Assembly: GCA_937868095.1 (NCBI GenBank)
Contig: CALMLO010000033.1
Location: 62,001-126,000, forward strand
Length of the DNA: 64,000 bases
Direction: 5' to 3'
Origin: an uncultured Phycisphaerales bacterium
Lineage (GTDB): Bacteria; Planctomycetota; Phycisphaerae; Sedimentisphaerales; Anaerohalosphaeraceae
A program made the position numbers and the translations under genes. Under the pieces are notes generated by a model. It was not told the origin of the DNA, did no database searches, and was given only the letters and a program-made list of their open reading frames with translations. Positions within the stretch are counted from its first letter, which is position 1. Every line of letters begins with the position of its first letter. This document shows, piece after piece, positions 53,282 through 63,400 of this stretch.

Positions 53282-54679
53282 TTAACGGCCGTAAAGCACA
53301 GCCAGGGTTTCTACTTTTTTCTGGTCTTTAAAAACCGTTGCCGCCGCCATACATCGGGCATTCCCGCAGCAGCTGGTAATCCGAATTTGGAAGAAAGAAC
53401 TTTGCGTCGTCAAATAAGGGGTCGCCGCCCGAATCTGCTGGGTCTCTTCCGGAAGCAATTCTATCAGCTCGTTGAGTGTTTTAAAAGGTTTTGACTGACG
53501 CTGCTGGATGACGGCATCTGCAATTTTTTTCGGCTCGCCTGTCAGCGTGAAAGCCGCCTCGAGCACCTGCCGCGGGGCGGTATTGATATTGATTTCCTGC
53601 GAACCCCATAAGGCCAGATACCGCAGGGGGGATTCATTTCTGTCGCCGGTGTCCCGACGGCTGCGGCCGAGACTTTCCAGGTCCAGCAGGGAACTGTGAA
53701 ACAGTTTGCCGAAGTCGGCGGCGTTGGCAATCGCAGGCCGAAGGACGTCGCTGCTTTGAGACGCCGTCTGCGCGGTCTGCTGAGCGGACTGGCCGGGAAT
53801 CTGACGGGAGGTGCGAAGAGGCGAGGAGGCCGGGGATGCACCCGCAGCCGGAGCGGCGGTTGAGGAAAGACGCGATTTGATCAGTATCGGCTGCGGATCG
53901 ATGACAAAAGTTTTCTGTTCCTGAATCTGTTTGCACTGTTTTTGAAGGTCTTCGATTTCCTCCGGCTCCATCGACATCCATTCGCAAAAGGTGGTCAGAG
54001 CCGCCTGGGCGGCCTTGTTGGAGGATACAGCCCAGCCCAGCGGCATTTTGGCGTTTTCATCTTCAATCTCGATGGTGACGGCACACTCGCCCAGCGTCAG
54101 TTCAATCGGTTTGGAAACCAGCGGCCAGGGCACACCGTAAGGCCCGGGCACCTTGAGTTTCAAAGGGTCAATTGGCGCAGAAGCCGGCTCGGCTTCTGCC
54201 TCCATGCCGGCATTGGGGTCGGTCATTCGGCGGACTAATTTGGCCAGCAGCTCCGTCAGCGAGGGCTCTTCCTCGGGTTGGGTCAGAGCGGAATCTTCTT
54301 CAGAAAGGCCGGACAAGTCCAGCACCTGCTGAAGTTTGTCTTCCTCGGCTGTATCCAGCCAGGTCTGAAGATAAGCCGCATAGTCTTCCTGAGGCAGCCA
54401 GAACAAATCGGAAAAGTCCGGCAGCCCTTCCCGCGAAACCACCTTGTACTGCCGATCCGGCAGAACCGCCAGAACATACTTAAGGGCCGAGTCGCACGCA
54501 TACCGTGCCTCCTGATAGTCGATGCCGTAGTCAGCCCTGCGCCGGCTTTGTTTGATGCGCAGCGTCAGGGCCGTGGTCAGGGCCGTAAGCACTACCAGAA
54601 TCATCAGCACGACCACCAGCACAATGCCGCGGCATCTGCGGCCGCTTGCCCAGCAGGTTGTTCTGTATTTTGCTTTCAA
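53282..54679 (-). CDS. GspK-like minor pseudopilin
   Basis: A 465-residue protein. The N-terminus ends in GIVLVVVLMILVVLTALTTAL, a prepilin-type hydrophobic helix after RCRG. The long globular part includes insert regions rich in Pro/Ala/Gln. A helix-hairpin-helix-like segment (EININTAPRQVLEAAF) and FKTLNELIELLPEE correspond to the SAM-like domain of GspK. The start is TTG at 54679, directly after the upstream TAA, with AAGGA before it, so the genes are coupled. GspK caps the pseudopilus tip together with GspI and GspJ. Confidence 0.8.
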   Translation of the reverse strand: MKAKYRTTCWASGRRCRGIVLVVVLMILVVLTALTTALTLRIKQSRRRADYGIDYQEARYACDSALKYVLAVLPDRQYKVVSREGLPDFSDLFWLPQEDYAAYLQTWLDTAEEDKLQQVLDLSGLSEEDSALTQPEEEPSLTELLAKLVRRMTDPNAGMEAEAEPASAPIDPLKLKVPGPYGVPWPLVSKPIELTLGECAVTIEIEDENAKMPLGWAVSSNKAAQAALTTFCEWMSMEPEEIEDLQKQCKQIQEQKTFVIDPQPILIKSRLSSTAAPAAGASPASSPLRTSRQIPGQSAQQTAQTASQSSDVLRPAIANAADFGKLFHSSLLDLESLGRSRRDTGDRNESPLRYLALWGSQEININTAPRQVLEAAFTLTGEPKKIADAVIQQRQSKPFKTLNELIELLPEETQQIRAATPYLTTQSSFFQIRITSCCGNARCMAAATVFKDQKKVETLAVLYGR

Positions 54680-55480
54680 TTATCCTTCGCGTTCTTCCAG
54701 GTTGGTTTGGTTCGGTTCTTCGACGGGCGATTCTATCGGCATAAAATCGTTCACGTCCATCACTTTCGGCTGAAATCGATAAGCGATGGTGCGGACTCGG
54801 TCGATGGCAACCGTCCGCCAGATGATTTTTTCTTCGGGAACAGCCCACCGCCCATCCAAATCCTCCACCATCGGCGCAAACGAGGCACCAATCCGAAGCC
54901 CCTTCGGCAGCTCCGTCTGCATCCAGGACGAAAGGAACTTCTGATTATTGCAGGCCTCGACTTTGAAGAAAGTCAGGCCGGCGGCCGTTGGAATAAACAA
55001 AGCCCGTTCTTCAACGGATTTGTTTTCTTCGAGGACCTTGTCTTCGACATTCAGACCGCTGTGCATCCGGTACAGAATCAGCCCGCCCTCGTCCATATCA
55101 TAGGCCGTCTGCCAGACGACCCGTTCGTAGGTGCGCGGCTGGGGGTTTTGGGCCTGGCCGCCGAAATATTTTGATTCGAGCGTAAGTTGGGCCGAGGCGA
55201 AACCGTTGTCGATTTTGTTGCGGACCTGGACGGCGGCATCAAAGCCGGGGGCGGCAATCCGGTCAATATCCTCCGCGATGCGCTGAAGGACCTCATTGGC
55301 CATCCGGGTTTCGTCCAACTTGTCCATAATCACGGCCGCATCGCTGCGCAGGCGCTGATACACCCCCAGAGCACTGGTAAGAATCATCGCGGCCAGAGCT
55401 ACAACCACCATCATCTCCACCAGGGAGAAGCCGTTGGCCTGAACAGATTGTTTATGGGATACGGTCATATTTTCAATCAC
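54680..55480 (-). CDS. GspJ-like minor pseudopilin
   Basis: A 266-residue protein with the prepilin motif NGFSLVEMMVVVALAAMILT (cleavage after Gly, Glu at +5). The globular part contains QRLRSDAAVIMDKLDETR and two regions with ERVVWQTAYDMDEGGLI. It overlaps the GspI stop by 8 nt (start GTG 55480; ATG 55468 is an alternative). The next gene starts at its stop codon. Confidence 0.82.
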   Translation of the reverse strand: MIENMTVSHKQSVQANGFSLVEMMVVVALAAMILTSALGVYQRLRSDAAVIMDKLDETRMANEVLQRIAEDIDRIAAPGFDAAVQVRNKIDNGFASAQLTLESKYFGGQAQNPQPRTYERVVWQTAYDMDEGGLILYRMHSGLNVEDKVLEENKSVEERALFIPTAAGLTFFKVEACNNQKFLSSWMQTELPKGLRIGASFAPMVEDLDGRWAVPEEKIIWRTVAIDRVRTIAYRFQPKVMDVNDFMPIESPVEEPNQTNLEEREG

Positions 55481-56420
55481 AGCAGCACCCGGTCAGCTGA
55501 CAGATAATGGGTTTCAGAGAAGGATCGATTTTGCTGCAGTCAAACGGACAATCCGGCTCCTGAGGAGACGGCTGCTCTTGAGTATCCGTCGTCGGCTGCG
55601 AATCGTCCGGCTTGGTTTCTGTCGGATTTTCGGCAGGGATTTCCGCCGGCCCATCCGTTCCTGAACCGGAACCGGGCAGCAGTTGGGGATTGGCATACAA
55701 ATAAGCAATGCACTCGTTGAGGCGGTCGAAATCCACCCCCAGCGATTGGAGAAATGCGGACTTGGCTTCTTCGAGTGTCTGAAGCCATTGGTCATACTCT
55801 TTGCCCAGGCCGTTCTGAATCAGGTAATTGATTTTTTCCCGCCGCTGCCGCTGGATGAAGTTCTCGTATGCCGCCGCATCCAGCCCCGCCTGCTCCAGGC
55901 AGACTTTGGTCATTTCCTCCGTGGGGTCTTCCTGGGGGCCGTACAGTTCCTCGAGAATCTTTTCTTCGAGGGCCTGCTGCTGGAGAATCTGCTTAATCTG
56001 CTGAGCCGACAGACCGGTCAGCCAGTGTTCGAGCCGAACGGCCTGTTCCTGATTGGCTTTGTCGTAGTAATAGGCGGCACTGACCGCCCGAATCCACATC
56101 TTATTGCTGATCGGTTCGTAAAAGGGCTCGACCGTCAGCTCCCAGCGGATGTCGGGGTATCGCTCACTCCAGCCGGAGTCGGCCTGGTCGCTGATGGTAG
56201 TAACCGTCAGGAGCGACTCAAGATTTTCACGGGCGATTTCGAAGGCCTGCCGACGCCCCTGAATTTCCAGCGTTGCCTGGACGGCATTGTTCATTACGAT
56301 CAGCGCGGAGGCCAGCAGCCCCGCCAGAATCGCCAGCGCGGCAGCAATCTCCACCAGCGTAAAGCCGCCGGCTCTCAAGGCCGGCTGAATGGGAACGAAT
56401 TGTTTAGAATCGCAATGCAT
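55473..56420 (-). CDS. GspI-like minor pseudopilin with Cys-rich tail
   Basis: A 315-residue protein with prepilin segment GGFTLVEIAAALAILAG. It is more than twice the usual ~125-residue GspI length. A helical region around 130-235 is followed by a linker rich in Pro/Glu/Asp/Ser/Thr (GSGSGTDGPAEIPAE) and a C-terminus with six Cys: CPFDCSKIDPSLKP and IICQLTGCCCD. The tail may bind metal or form disulfides; function unknown. ATG at 56420 overlaps the GspH stop by 17 nt. Confidence 0.78.
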   Translation of the reverse strand: MHCDSKQFVPIQPALRAGGFTLVEIAAALAILAGLLASALIVMNNAVQATLEIQGRRQAFEIARENLESLLTVTTISDQADSGWSERYPDIRWELTVEPFYEPISNKMWIRAVSAAYYYDKANQEQAVRLEHWLTGLSAQQIKQILQQQALEEKILEELYGPQEDPTEEMTKVCLEQAGLDAAAYENFIQRQRREKINYLIQNGLGKEYDQWLQTLEEAKSAFLQSLGVDFDRLNECIAYLYANPQLLPGSGSGTDGPAEIPAENPTETKPDDSQPTTDTQEQPSPQEPDCPFDCSKIDPSLKPIICQLTGCCCD

Positions 56421-56982
56421 CGGGTTTTAAGGGCAGAAGAATCGGCACATCTCCTTCCACCAGGCGAACCGGCGTTACCATCCGGGAAATCAGAATCGAC
56501 CACGGGTTGCCGTCCTGATCGCGGACTACCACCTTGCCGCCGTACTGCCAGCCGGAGCGGCCGGCATAAAAGCGGGCCTCGGTCACATCTTCTTTTTCCC
56601 GCGTGTCTTCCAGGTCGTCATACAGGACATAGTCCAGTTGAAATCGGTCTGTAAAATAGCCGGTATGAATGATGGCTTCCTCGTCCGGGATAGTCTGCAA
56701 ATCAAGAGAGGCAAACTGCCGGAGCACATATTTCTGCTCGGAAAAATCAAGAATAACGGCATAGCGGCGGTCGCTTTGGGCGGCCGCCTCCTGAGCCATT
56801 TGAAACAGATTGACCAACTCCTCGGCCTGGTGCTGAAATTGTCGGCCGCCCCACAGCCCGCCGGCACTGATGATGCCTATCGACAGCAGAAAAGCCATCA
56901 GCCCGACTACAATCAGGACCTCCAGAAGCACATAGCCGCGGCAGGGCTTATTCCACATCGGTGCTGTACAAATCTGTGTCAT
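56404..56982 (-). CDS. GspH-like minor pseudopilin
   Basis: About 192 residues. The prepilin segment is RGYVLLEVLIVVGLMAFLL, with Tyr at +1. The globular part includes YAVILDFSEQKYVLRQFASL. The start is ATG 56982, because a longer frame to 57147 lies entirely within gspG and gives no sensible leader; ATG 56958 is an alternative. It overlaps gspG by 35 nt. Confidence 0.75.
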   Translation of the reverse strand: MTQICTAPMWNKPCRGYVLLEVLIVVGLMAFLLSIGIISAGGLWGGRQFQHQAEELVNLFQMAQEAAAQSDRRYAVILDFSEQKYVLRQFASLDLQTIPDEEAIIHTGYFTDRFQLDYVLYDDLEDTREKEDVTEARFYAGRSGWQYGGKVVVRDQDGNPWSILISRMVTPVRLVEGDVPILLPLKPDALRF

Positions 56983-57379
56983 ATCCTTCGCCGCCTTCTT
57001 TGCCGTCGGCGCCGTAACTGATAATGACAAAGGGCTTTCCGCTTTCCGGATTGAGCATATAAACCAGGTCATTTTTCCAGGCATCCTTCGGGATGTCCGT
57101 GGTTTCCAGGTACCCTGTCCAGCCGACCACATCGGAGGGCTGCTCAATCAAGGCCCGCAAACCTTCTTCTTCCGTCGGGTAGCGGCCGGTGTCCAGTTTG
57201 AACATGTTGACCGCCGCGTGCAGTTCTTTGAGAGTGGCCTTGGTGGTTGTGACGCGGGCTTTGTCGGTCATCCCGATGAAGTTCTTGGCCGCAATCCCCA
57301 TCAGCAGGGCCAGAATGAGCACCACCGCCATAATTTCAACCAGGGTGAATCCTTTGTACTGCTTATGTTTACTTGTCAT
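56948..57379 (-). CDS. gspG: Major pseudopilin GspG
   Basis: A 143-residue protein with a perfect prepilin motif KGFTLVEIMAVVLILALLMG. The GspG hallmark LDTGRYPTEEEGLRALIEQP is followed by DAWKNDLVYMLNP and ISYGADGKEGGEGYDTD, the calcium-site region. Length is standard. GGGAGG lies 5 nt before the ATG. It polymerises into the periplasmic pseudopilus that drives secretion. Confidence 0.95.
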   Translation of the reverse strand: MTSKHKQYKGFTLVEIMAVVLILALLMGIAAKNFIGMTDKARVTTTKATLKELHAAVNMFKLDTGRYPTEEEGLRALIEQPSDVVGWTGYLETTDIPKDAWKNDLVYMLNPESGKPFVIISYGADGKEGGEGYDTDLYSTDVE

Positions 57380-57400
57380 AACAACCTCCCATTTCCGGAA

Positions 57401-58612
57401 TTAAAATTGAGTGACGGAAAATTTAATAATCGGCACCATCGTAGCATAGGCAATCAGCCCGATCAGGCCGGCCATCGCGATGATGATAAGGGGTTCTACA
57501 AACTTGCTGAGCCGCTCGATTACCACATCTGATTCGGCCTCGAGATTCTGACTGATCATCCGCAGCATCTGTTCGAGTTCGCCGCTTTTTTCACCGACGG
57601 TAATCATATGGGCGATGGACGGACTGATGACGCCGCTTTCACGCAGCGGCGTGGCGATATCGGAGCCGGACAGAATCCGTTCGCGGGCCTGCCGGACGGC
57701 TTCGGCCATCACAGAGTTGCCCGTTACCTGCGCTACCACCCGCAGGGCTTCGGCCATTGACATTCCGGAACCCAGCAGCGTGGCCAGCGTAGAGGAAAAC
57801 CGCGAGACAATCCGCTGTTTAATCAGCGGCCCAAAACCCGGCAGGGCCAGCAGAAGCCGGTCGCGCAGGGCCGCTCCGCGTGCGGTTCGAACAGCCCGCC
57901 GATACAACCAGCCCAGCCCCAGCAGTGCCCCGACGACTGCCAGGACCCACGGACTGGTCAGCACGTCCGAAATCTTCATCAGGGCCCGCGTCGGCAGCGG
58001 CAGGGTCTGGCCGACCTTCACTAACTCATTGGTAATCAGCGGCAGAAACCAAATCATAATCACCAGCACCACTATCAGACACACTGTCAGCAGAACCGCC
58101 GGATACATCATGGCCGTAGTCATTCTTTCCTCCAGCTGCCGCTGTTTTTCGAGCATATTGGCCATCGTGGTCAGACTGTCCTCGAGTGTGCCGGTTACCT
58201 CGCCCACCCGCATCATACTCACATAGATAACATCAAAATAGGCATCGTATTCGCTCAATGCCTCCGCAAATGATTCGCCGGTTACGACACGGTCGCGAAC
58301 ATCGGTGATGGCATTTTTCAGTTGGGGGTCATTGATTTGCTGAATGAGCACGGAGAGGGCCTCCGTAAGCCGGATGCCCGCCTTCAGCAATGTTGCCAGT
58401 TCTTTGGTAAACGCGGTTACGGCCTTTTTTTTGCTGCCGAACAGGGAGTGCAGCGAGCGGCCGGCAGTTTCAGCCGTAATCAGGTTAACTTCCGTCGGAT
58501 GAAGACCCTTGCTGCGAAGCAAACGACGCGCCGCAAAGGCATTCTCCGCCGACAGAACCCCTGTTTCCGCCTTTTGATTTGTTCCTATAGCTTTGTATGC
58601 AAAACGAGGCAC
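57401..58612 (-). CDS. gspF: Inner-membrane platform protein GspF
   Basis: A 403-residue protein with two T2SSF domains. It begins MPRFAYKAIGTNQ, followed by FTKELATLLKAGIRLTEAL and then TTAMMYPAVLLTVCLIVVLV and RFSSTLATLLGSGMSMAEAL. Three membrane helices are visible. The start is GTG 58612 with GAGGG upstream. It anchors the ATPase GspE. A 134-nt gap to the gspE stop separates it, with no gene visible in that gap. Confidence 0.93.
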   Translation of the reverse strand: MPRFAYKAIGTNQKAETGVLSAENAFAARRLLRSKGLHPTEVNLITAETAGRSLHSLFGSKKKAVTAFTKELATLLKAGIRLTEALSVLIQQINDPQLKNAITDVRDRVVTGESFAEALSEYDAYFDVIYVSMMRVGEVTGTLEDSLTTMANMLEKQRQLEERMTTAMMYPAVLLTVCLIVVLVIMIWFLPLITNELVKVGQTLPLPTRALMKISDVLTSPWVLAVVGALLGLGWLYRRAVRTARGAALRDRLLLALPGFGPLIKQRIVSRFSSTLATLLGSGMSMAEALRVVAQVTGNSVMAEAVRQARERILSGSDIATPLRESGVISPSIAHMITVGEKSGELEQMLRMISQNLEAESDVVIERLSKFVEPLIIIAMAGLIGLIAYATMVPIIKFSVTQF

Positions 58613-58746
58613 CGATAAAATCCCTCTTCAATATCCTATTTATTTATTATCGTCGGGAACAATAGGCCGTATGGTTCATTCTTGGCTTCTCTTTTATATT
58701 ATTCCAATGAAACATTGCCCTTGTTCACTCGAAAGCATTGCCCGAT

Positions 58747-60450
58747 TTATAGGGTGTCTGACTGGGTTACCCGCAAGACTTCGGGGATAGTAGTAATGCC
58801 TGCCAGTGCCTTGCGGGCCCCATCCATCCGCAGGGTCTGCATCCCCGCTTCAAGCGCCTTTTTCTTAATGGCACCGGCGGTTTCACAGCGATAAATCATC
58901 TCCTGAATGTCGCCATTGATTACCATCAGTTCATAAATACCCGTGCGGCCGCGGTAGCCGGTTTCAAAGCACTTGGCACAACCCTTGCCGATGGAGAAGG
59001 TCGCCCCTTCCGACAGGTTTTCCAGCCCCAGTTCGCGCAGTTCGTGATGAGTCGGCACATAGGGTTGTTTGCAGTCCGGACAAATCCGTCGCACCAGCCG
59101 CTGGGCCAGCACACAAATCAGCGAGGAACTTACCAGATACGGCTCCACACCAAAATCCAGCAGTCGGCTGACCGCTCCGGCGGCGTCATTGGTATGCAGC
59201 GTGCTGAAGACCAAATGCCCCGTCAGCGAAGACTGAATCGCCATCGCCGCTGTCTCGCGGTCGCGCACCTCGCCGACCATAATCACATCCGGGTCCTGGC
59301 GGAGAATATGCCGCAGGGCATTGACAAACGTCATTCCCTTCTTGGCGGACACCTGCATCTGGCTGATGCCTTCGAGCTGATACTCAATCGGGTCCTCGAC
59401 TGTCATCACGTTTTTCTCTACGGCATTGATTCGGTTCAGACAGGCGTAAAGCGTAGTGCTTTTGCCGCTGCCGGTCGGGCCGGTAACGAAAATCACACCA
59501 TGCGTGCGGTTAATCATCCGGTCGAAGGCCTCTTTGTCCTCTTTCCACAGGCCCAGCTCCTCCAGCGTCAGCAGGCCGGTGCTTTTGTCCAGGATTCGCA
59601 GCACAGCTCGTTCCCCATAACTGGTCGGCACCGTGCTGACGCGCAGGTCAATTTCCCGCTGGCCGATGCGCACGCTCGTGCGCCCGTCCTGAGGCATCCG
59701 GCGCTCCGCGATATCCATCCCCGCCATCACCTTAATACGCGAAATCACCAGCGAGAGCACATTGCGGTTCAGTGTAAGCGTATCGTACAAAATCCCGTCG
59801 ATGCGGTAGCGCACCTGGAGTTTGTTTTCGTAAGGATGCACGTGGATATCGCTGGCGCGCATCTGCAGGGCGCGGAAGAGAATATCATTCACCAGCCGAA
59901 TCACCGGCGGGCGGTTGACCACATCGAGCAAGTCATCGCTGCTCTGGGCCTCATCGACCAGCCGGTCCAGATTTTGCGAATCCAATTCTTCGGCGACCTC
60001 TTCAATCACCGTGTTTTTCTGCTCGTAGGCGACATCAATCGCCGCCGTAATAGCAGCGCGCGAACTGACGACCACCTCGGCCGGCTTATGAAGTTTGCGC
60101 GAAATGTTATCCACCACCAGCGGATTCATCGGATTGGCCACGGCAATCGTTATCACATCCTCGCGGCCGTTGCGGTAAAAGCCGATCAGGTAATGATGCT
60201 GTGCATACGGAGCCGCCACGGCCTCGATGAACGCCTGCGGAACGGTGGAGACGTCGATTTCGTCCACATATTCCAGCCCCAGTGCCGCCGCCAGCAGCCG
60301 AAGCACCGACTCCTCCGTAAACTGCGGCGCCGTCAGCAGAATCTCATCCATCCGGCGCGTATCCTCCGCATGTTCGGAAAGGTACTGTTCCAGCGCCTCC
60401 GCCTGAATAATCCCGGTCCGTCGGGCCGTCTCTATCAATAACTCTTTCAT
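58747..60450 (-). CDS. gspE: Type II secretion ATPase GspE
   Basis: A 567-residue protein. The N-terminal MSHN-type region (1-150) precedes the ATPase domain with Walker A GPTGSGKSTT, aspartate-box-like TVEDPIEYQLEGISQ, Walker B-like RQDPDVIMVGEVRD and TGHLVFSTLHTNDAAGA. A tetracysteine zinc site is present (CPDC and CAKC about 30 residues apart). It powers pseudopilus assembly. The ATG at 60450 is supported by length; the ribosome binding site is poor. Confidence 0.95.
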   Translation of the reverse strand: MKELLIETARRTGIIQAEALEQYLSEHAEDTRRMDEILLTAPQFTEESVLRLLAAALGLEYVDEIDVSTVPQAFIEAVAAPYAQHHYLIGFYRNGREDVITIAVANPMNPLVVDNISRKLHKPAEVVVSSRAAITAAIDVAYEQKNTVIEEVAEELDSQNLDRLVDEAQSSDDLLDVVNRPPVIRLVNDILFRALQMRASDIHVHPYENKLQVRYRIDGILYDTLTLNRNVLSLVISRIKVMAGMDIAERRMPQDGRTSVRIGQREIDLRVSTVPTSYGERAVLRILDKSTGLLTLEELGLWKEDKEAFDRMINRTHGVIFVTGPTGSGKSTTLYACLNRINAVEKNVMTVEDPIEYQLEGISQMQVSAKKGMTFVNALRHILRQDPDVIMVGEVRDRETAAMAIQSSLTGHLVFSTLHTNDAAGAVSRLLDFGVEPYLVSSSLICVLAQRLVRRICPDCKQPYVPTHHELRELGLENLSEGATFSIGKGCAKCFETGYRGRTGIYELMVINGDIQEMIYRCETAGAIKKKALEAGMQTLRMDGARKALAGITTIPEVLRVTQSDTL

Positions 60451-60492
60451 TTTATTTTTGCGTCTGCCGTTTTCAGAAAGGCCTGAAGATCT

Positions 60493-63400
60493 TTAATACA
60501 GCTGCTCTTCTTCACTGAGTTCAACTTCATCCTCTTCCAGCACACGGACGGGGTCCATCGGTTCCGCCTTTATCCCGGGCCAGTCCTCTGCCTGCTGGAA
60601 GCGGCGCTCATACTCCTCAAAGGCACGGCGATTACGGCCCGATACCCGACGCATGTCTTCCATCCCGCCTTGGTCGCCAGGCCGAAGAATATTGGCCTTT
60701 ACGAATACGTACAAACGGCCCTGTGTGTTGCTGTTATCAATCGCTTTAAATAAACCGCCTACCAAAGGCAGGTCTCCCAGAAGCGGAACTTTGGTATGGT
60801 TTTTTGACTGGTCGATGGTTTCCAATCCGCCCAAAACGATCGTTGTGCCGTCCGGCACTGTGGATACGGTCTTGACATCGGTTGTCAGGCGATCGGGCGG
60901 AGAAGGATATTCACTGAGTTCCCCACCATCCGTGATCTTAACGGAGGGTTTTTCCTTGAAGTCCGTGCGGGTGAGACTGATTTCCAGCCGAAGCATTTCT
61001 CCTTTGCTGATGTGTGGTTTGATTGTTAAAGTAATACCGGCAGTATATTCGCTGAAATTGACTTCGGTTGTGGTTACGGTGTTTGAGGTTCCGGTTGCAG
61101 GGATAATATTGCTCTTTTTCTGGGCCACGGAAATTGTATTTTCAGTCTTAATGGTTCCTTCCTGATTGTCATTAACCAGGATTTTCGGCTTGGCCATGAT
61201 ACGTCCATATCCTTTGGTTTCTACGGCTTCCAGAAGGGCCTGCACGCTGTCACTGTTGAAGAATCCTCTGAAAGAACCGCTGGTGGCCCGTCCTTCTGCA
61301 TAGTCAGTGGGACTGAAGTCGCCGCTGACGGTGCTGAGAGGTGTTCCGCTTCGCAGGGTCAGATCACTGTAGGTCTTTGACAGGACATCTAAGTCATACT
61401 TAAAAGAGTCGTCTTTGGTAATTTCCACCAGCGTGCAATCCAGCAGGACCTGCGGACGATACTGATCCAGTTCGCGGATTAAGTCGCCGACCCACTGCTG
61501 ATTCTTCTTGTTGGCATAGACAATGAGGGAATAAGTTTTCGGATCGGGAATGATGCGGATTCGCTCTTCTTCCTGGGCCGGCGCCGTGGGGGCTGCTCCG
61601 CTTGGCGAGGTCTGAATCTTGGCATCGGGAGAAGATTTCTCGGCCTGCTGCTGGAGGGTTTCCTGAATCAGTTCATTAAGGACATCCGCCAGTTCTTCCG
61701 GGTCTTGATTTTCGAGAGGATAGACGACATACGGCGTAGAAACTCTCTCCAGGGTGCGGTCCACATGAGCAATCACCAGCGAAATGGCTTCGTGCTGACG
61801 CGGCGTGGCAAGCACGAGCAGCGAGTTGGTGGATTCCAGTACAGCAATCTGCGGCTGGGCGGCGGCCACTTCGGTTACTGTTTCACCTTCAATGGTCGGC
61901 AGGGCTATCGCTGTCGGCAGTTCCGGCTGGCCGGGCTGGGCAGCGGCTGCCCCTTGCAGTTGCCGGCCGCTGGTTGTTGTGCTGCGGGTTTGACCGCGGC
62001 TGCTTTCTTCGGACTTGCCCGGGGCGATAATCCCCAGGTCCTCGAGCGTCTTGACTACCGTCAGAGCGTCCACATTTTGAATCTCATATTCCTGAATCGT
62101 CCGCTGGTCTTTCTGTTTGACATCCACGTGCGAAATGACCATTTCAATTGCTTCGTGCTGATCTTTGGTGGCGTTGACCAGCAGAGAGTTGGTGTTGGGC
62201 CGAATGGAAATATACGGCTGATCTTCTCCAGCCGGCGGTGTGCTGACAGCCGGCTGAGCCGGTGTCGGCTGACCGGACTGAACAGCCGTGCGTGTGGTGG
62301 TCGGTCGGGCGGCCGTGGTACGGGCGGTGCTTGACGCCCCCACATTCACATTGGCCAGCCCCAGTTCATTCAGCGCCGAGACCACCTCCGCCGCTTCGAC
62401 ATTCTGAATAAAATATTCTTTGACGGTTCGCAGATAATATTTCGGCACGTCCAGCGTATCAATCAGCCCCTGAATGGTTTGAATTTGTGCTTCATAGCCG
62501 ATCATCAGAATCCGATTGGTCCGCTCATCCGTGTCCAGAAAGATGGTTTCCTGAGTCGGCCCCGCCGGAGTCGGAGCGGCCGGCTGAGGTGTCGCCTGCG
62601 GCGGTCTTGCGGCGATAACCCGTCCCTGAGCATCCCGCCGCACAGTTGGCGTTGCCGCAGCCCTCTGCGCTTCTTCCGCAGGGCTGCCGTCAGTCCCGAT
62701 GACATTGATTCCGCTCATTTGGGCCGTGAGGGTTTTCAGTTTATTCAGAATGTCCGGCGCTGAGGTATATTGCATCTGCCGAAACGCAAAACGTTTGGGC
62801 TCGCCTGCCACATCAACCAGCGCAATGACCTGACTGATGCTGTCCATCCGATAGGCGTAGTCCGTTACAATCAGTGTATTGGTTTCATTGGCCGCCACAA
62901 ACGACGTGCCCAGCTGCATATCCGTAAGCATTTTCTGGGCCGCCGCCGGCGAAATATACTGCAGCGCAAAAACACTGCTGACCACCACATCTCCCGGCTG
63001 AATCGGTTCATCCGGTTTGCGAAGGGCCGGGTCGGCCTGCTTCATCTGGCTGACAGGGACAATGGTAACCAGATTGCCGCGGCGAGTCATCACAAAGCCC
63101 TTGAAGCGCATCACGGATTCCAGCAGCGCATAGGTATCTTTGACTTTGATTTTGCCGTCGTGGATTTTCAGCTGAATATCTCCCCGCACCTGAGACGGGT
63201 CATACATATAATTGAGCCCCAATTGCTTGCCGACCAGTTCCAGAAGGGCCGTAATCTCCACTTTTTCCGGCAGCGTAATAGTCAGTTCCAGTTCCTTTTC
63301 GCCTTCTGGAATTACCGGTTCCGAAGGTTTTGGGGCGGTCTGGATTTTGGGTTCGGCTGCGGCGGGCCGGCTTGTCTGGGCCAGCATGGCCTTCAGTTCG

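Noticed and set aside
59044-60441. 465-codon plus-strand frame over gspE
   Set aside because: Antisense of a recognised ATPase; His/Arg/Gln-rich without motif.
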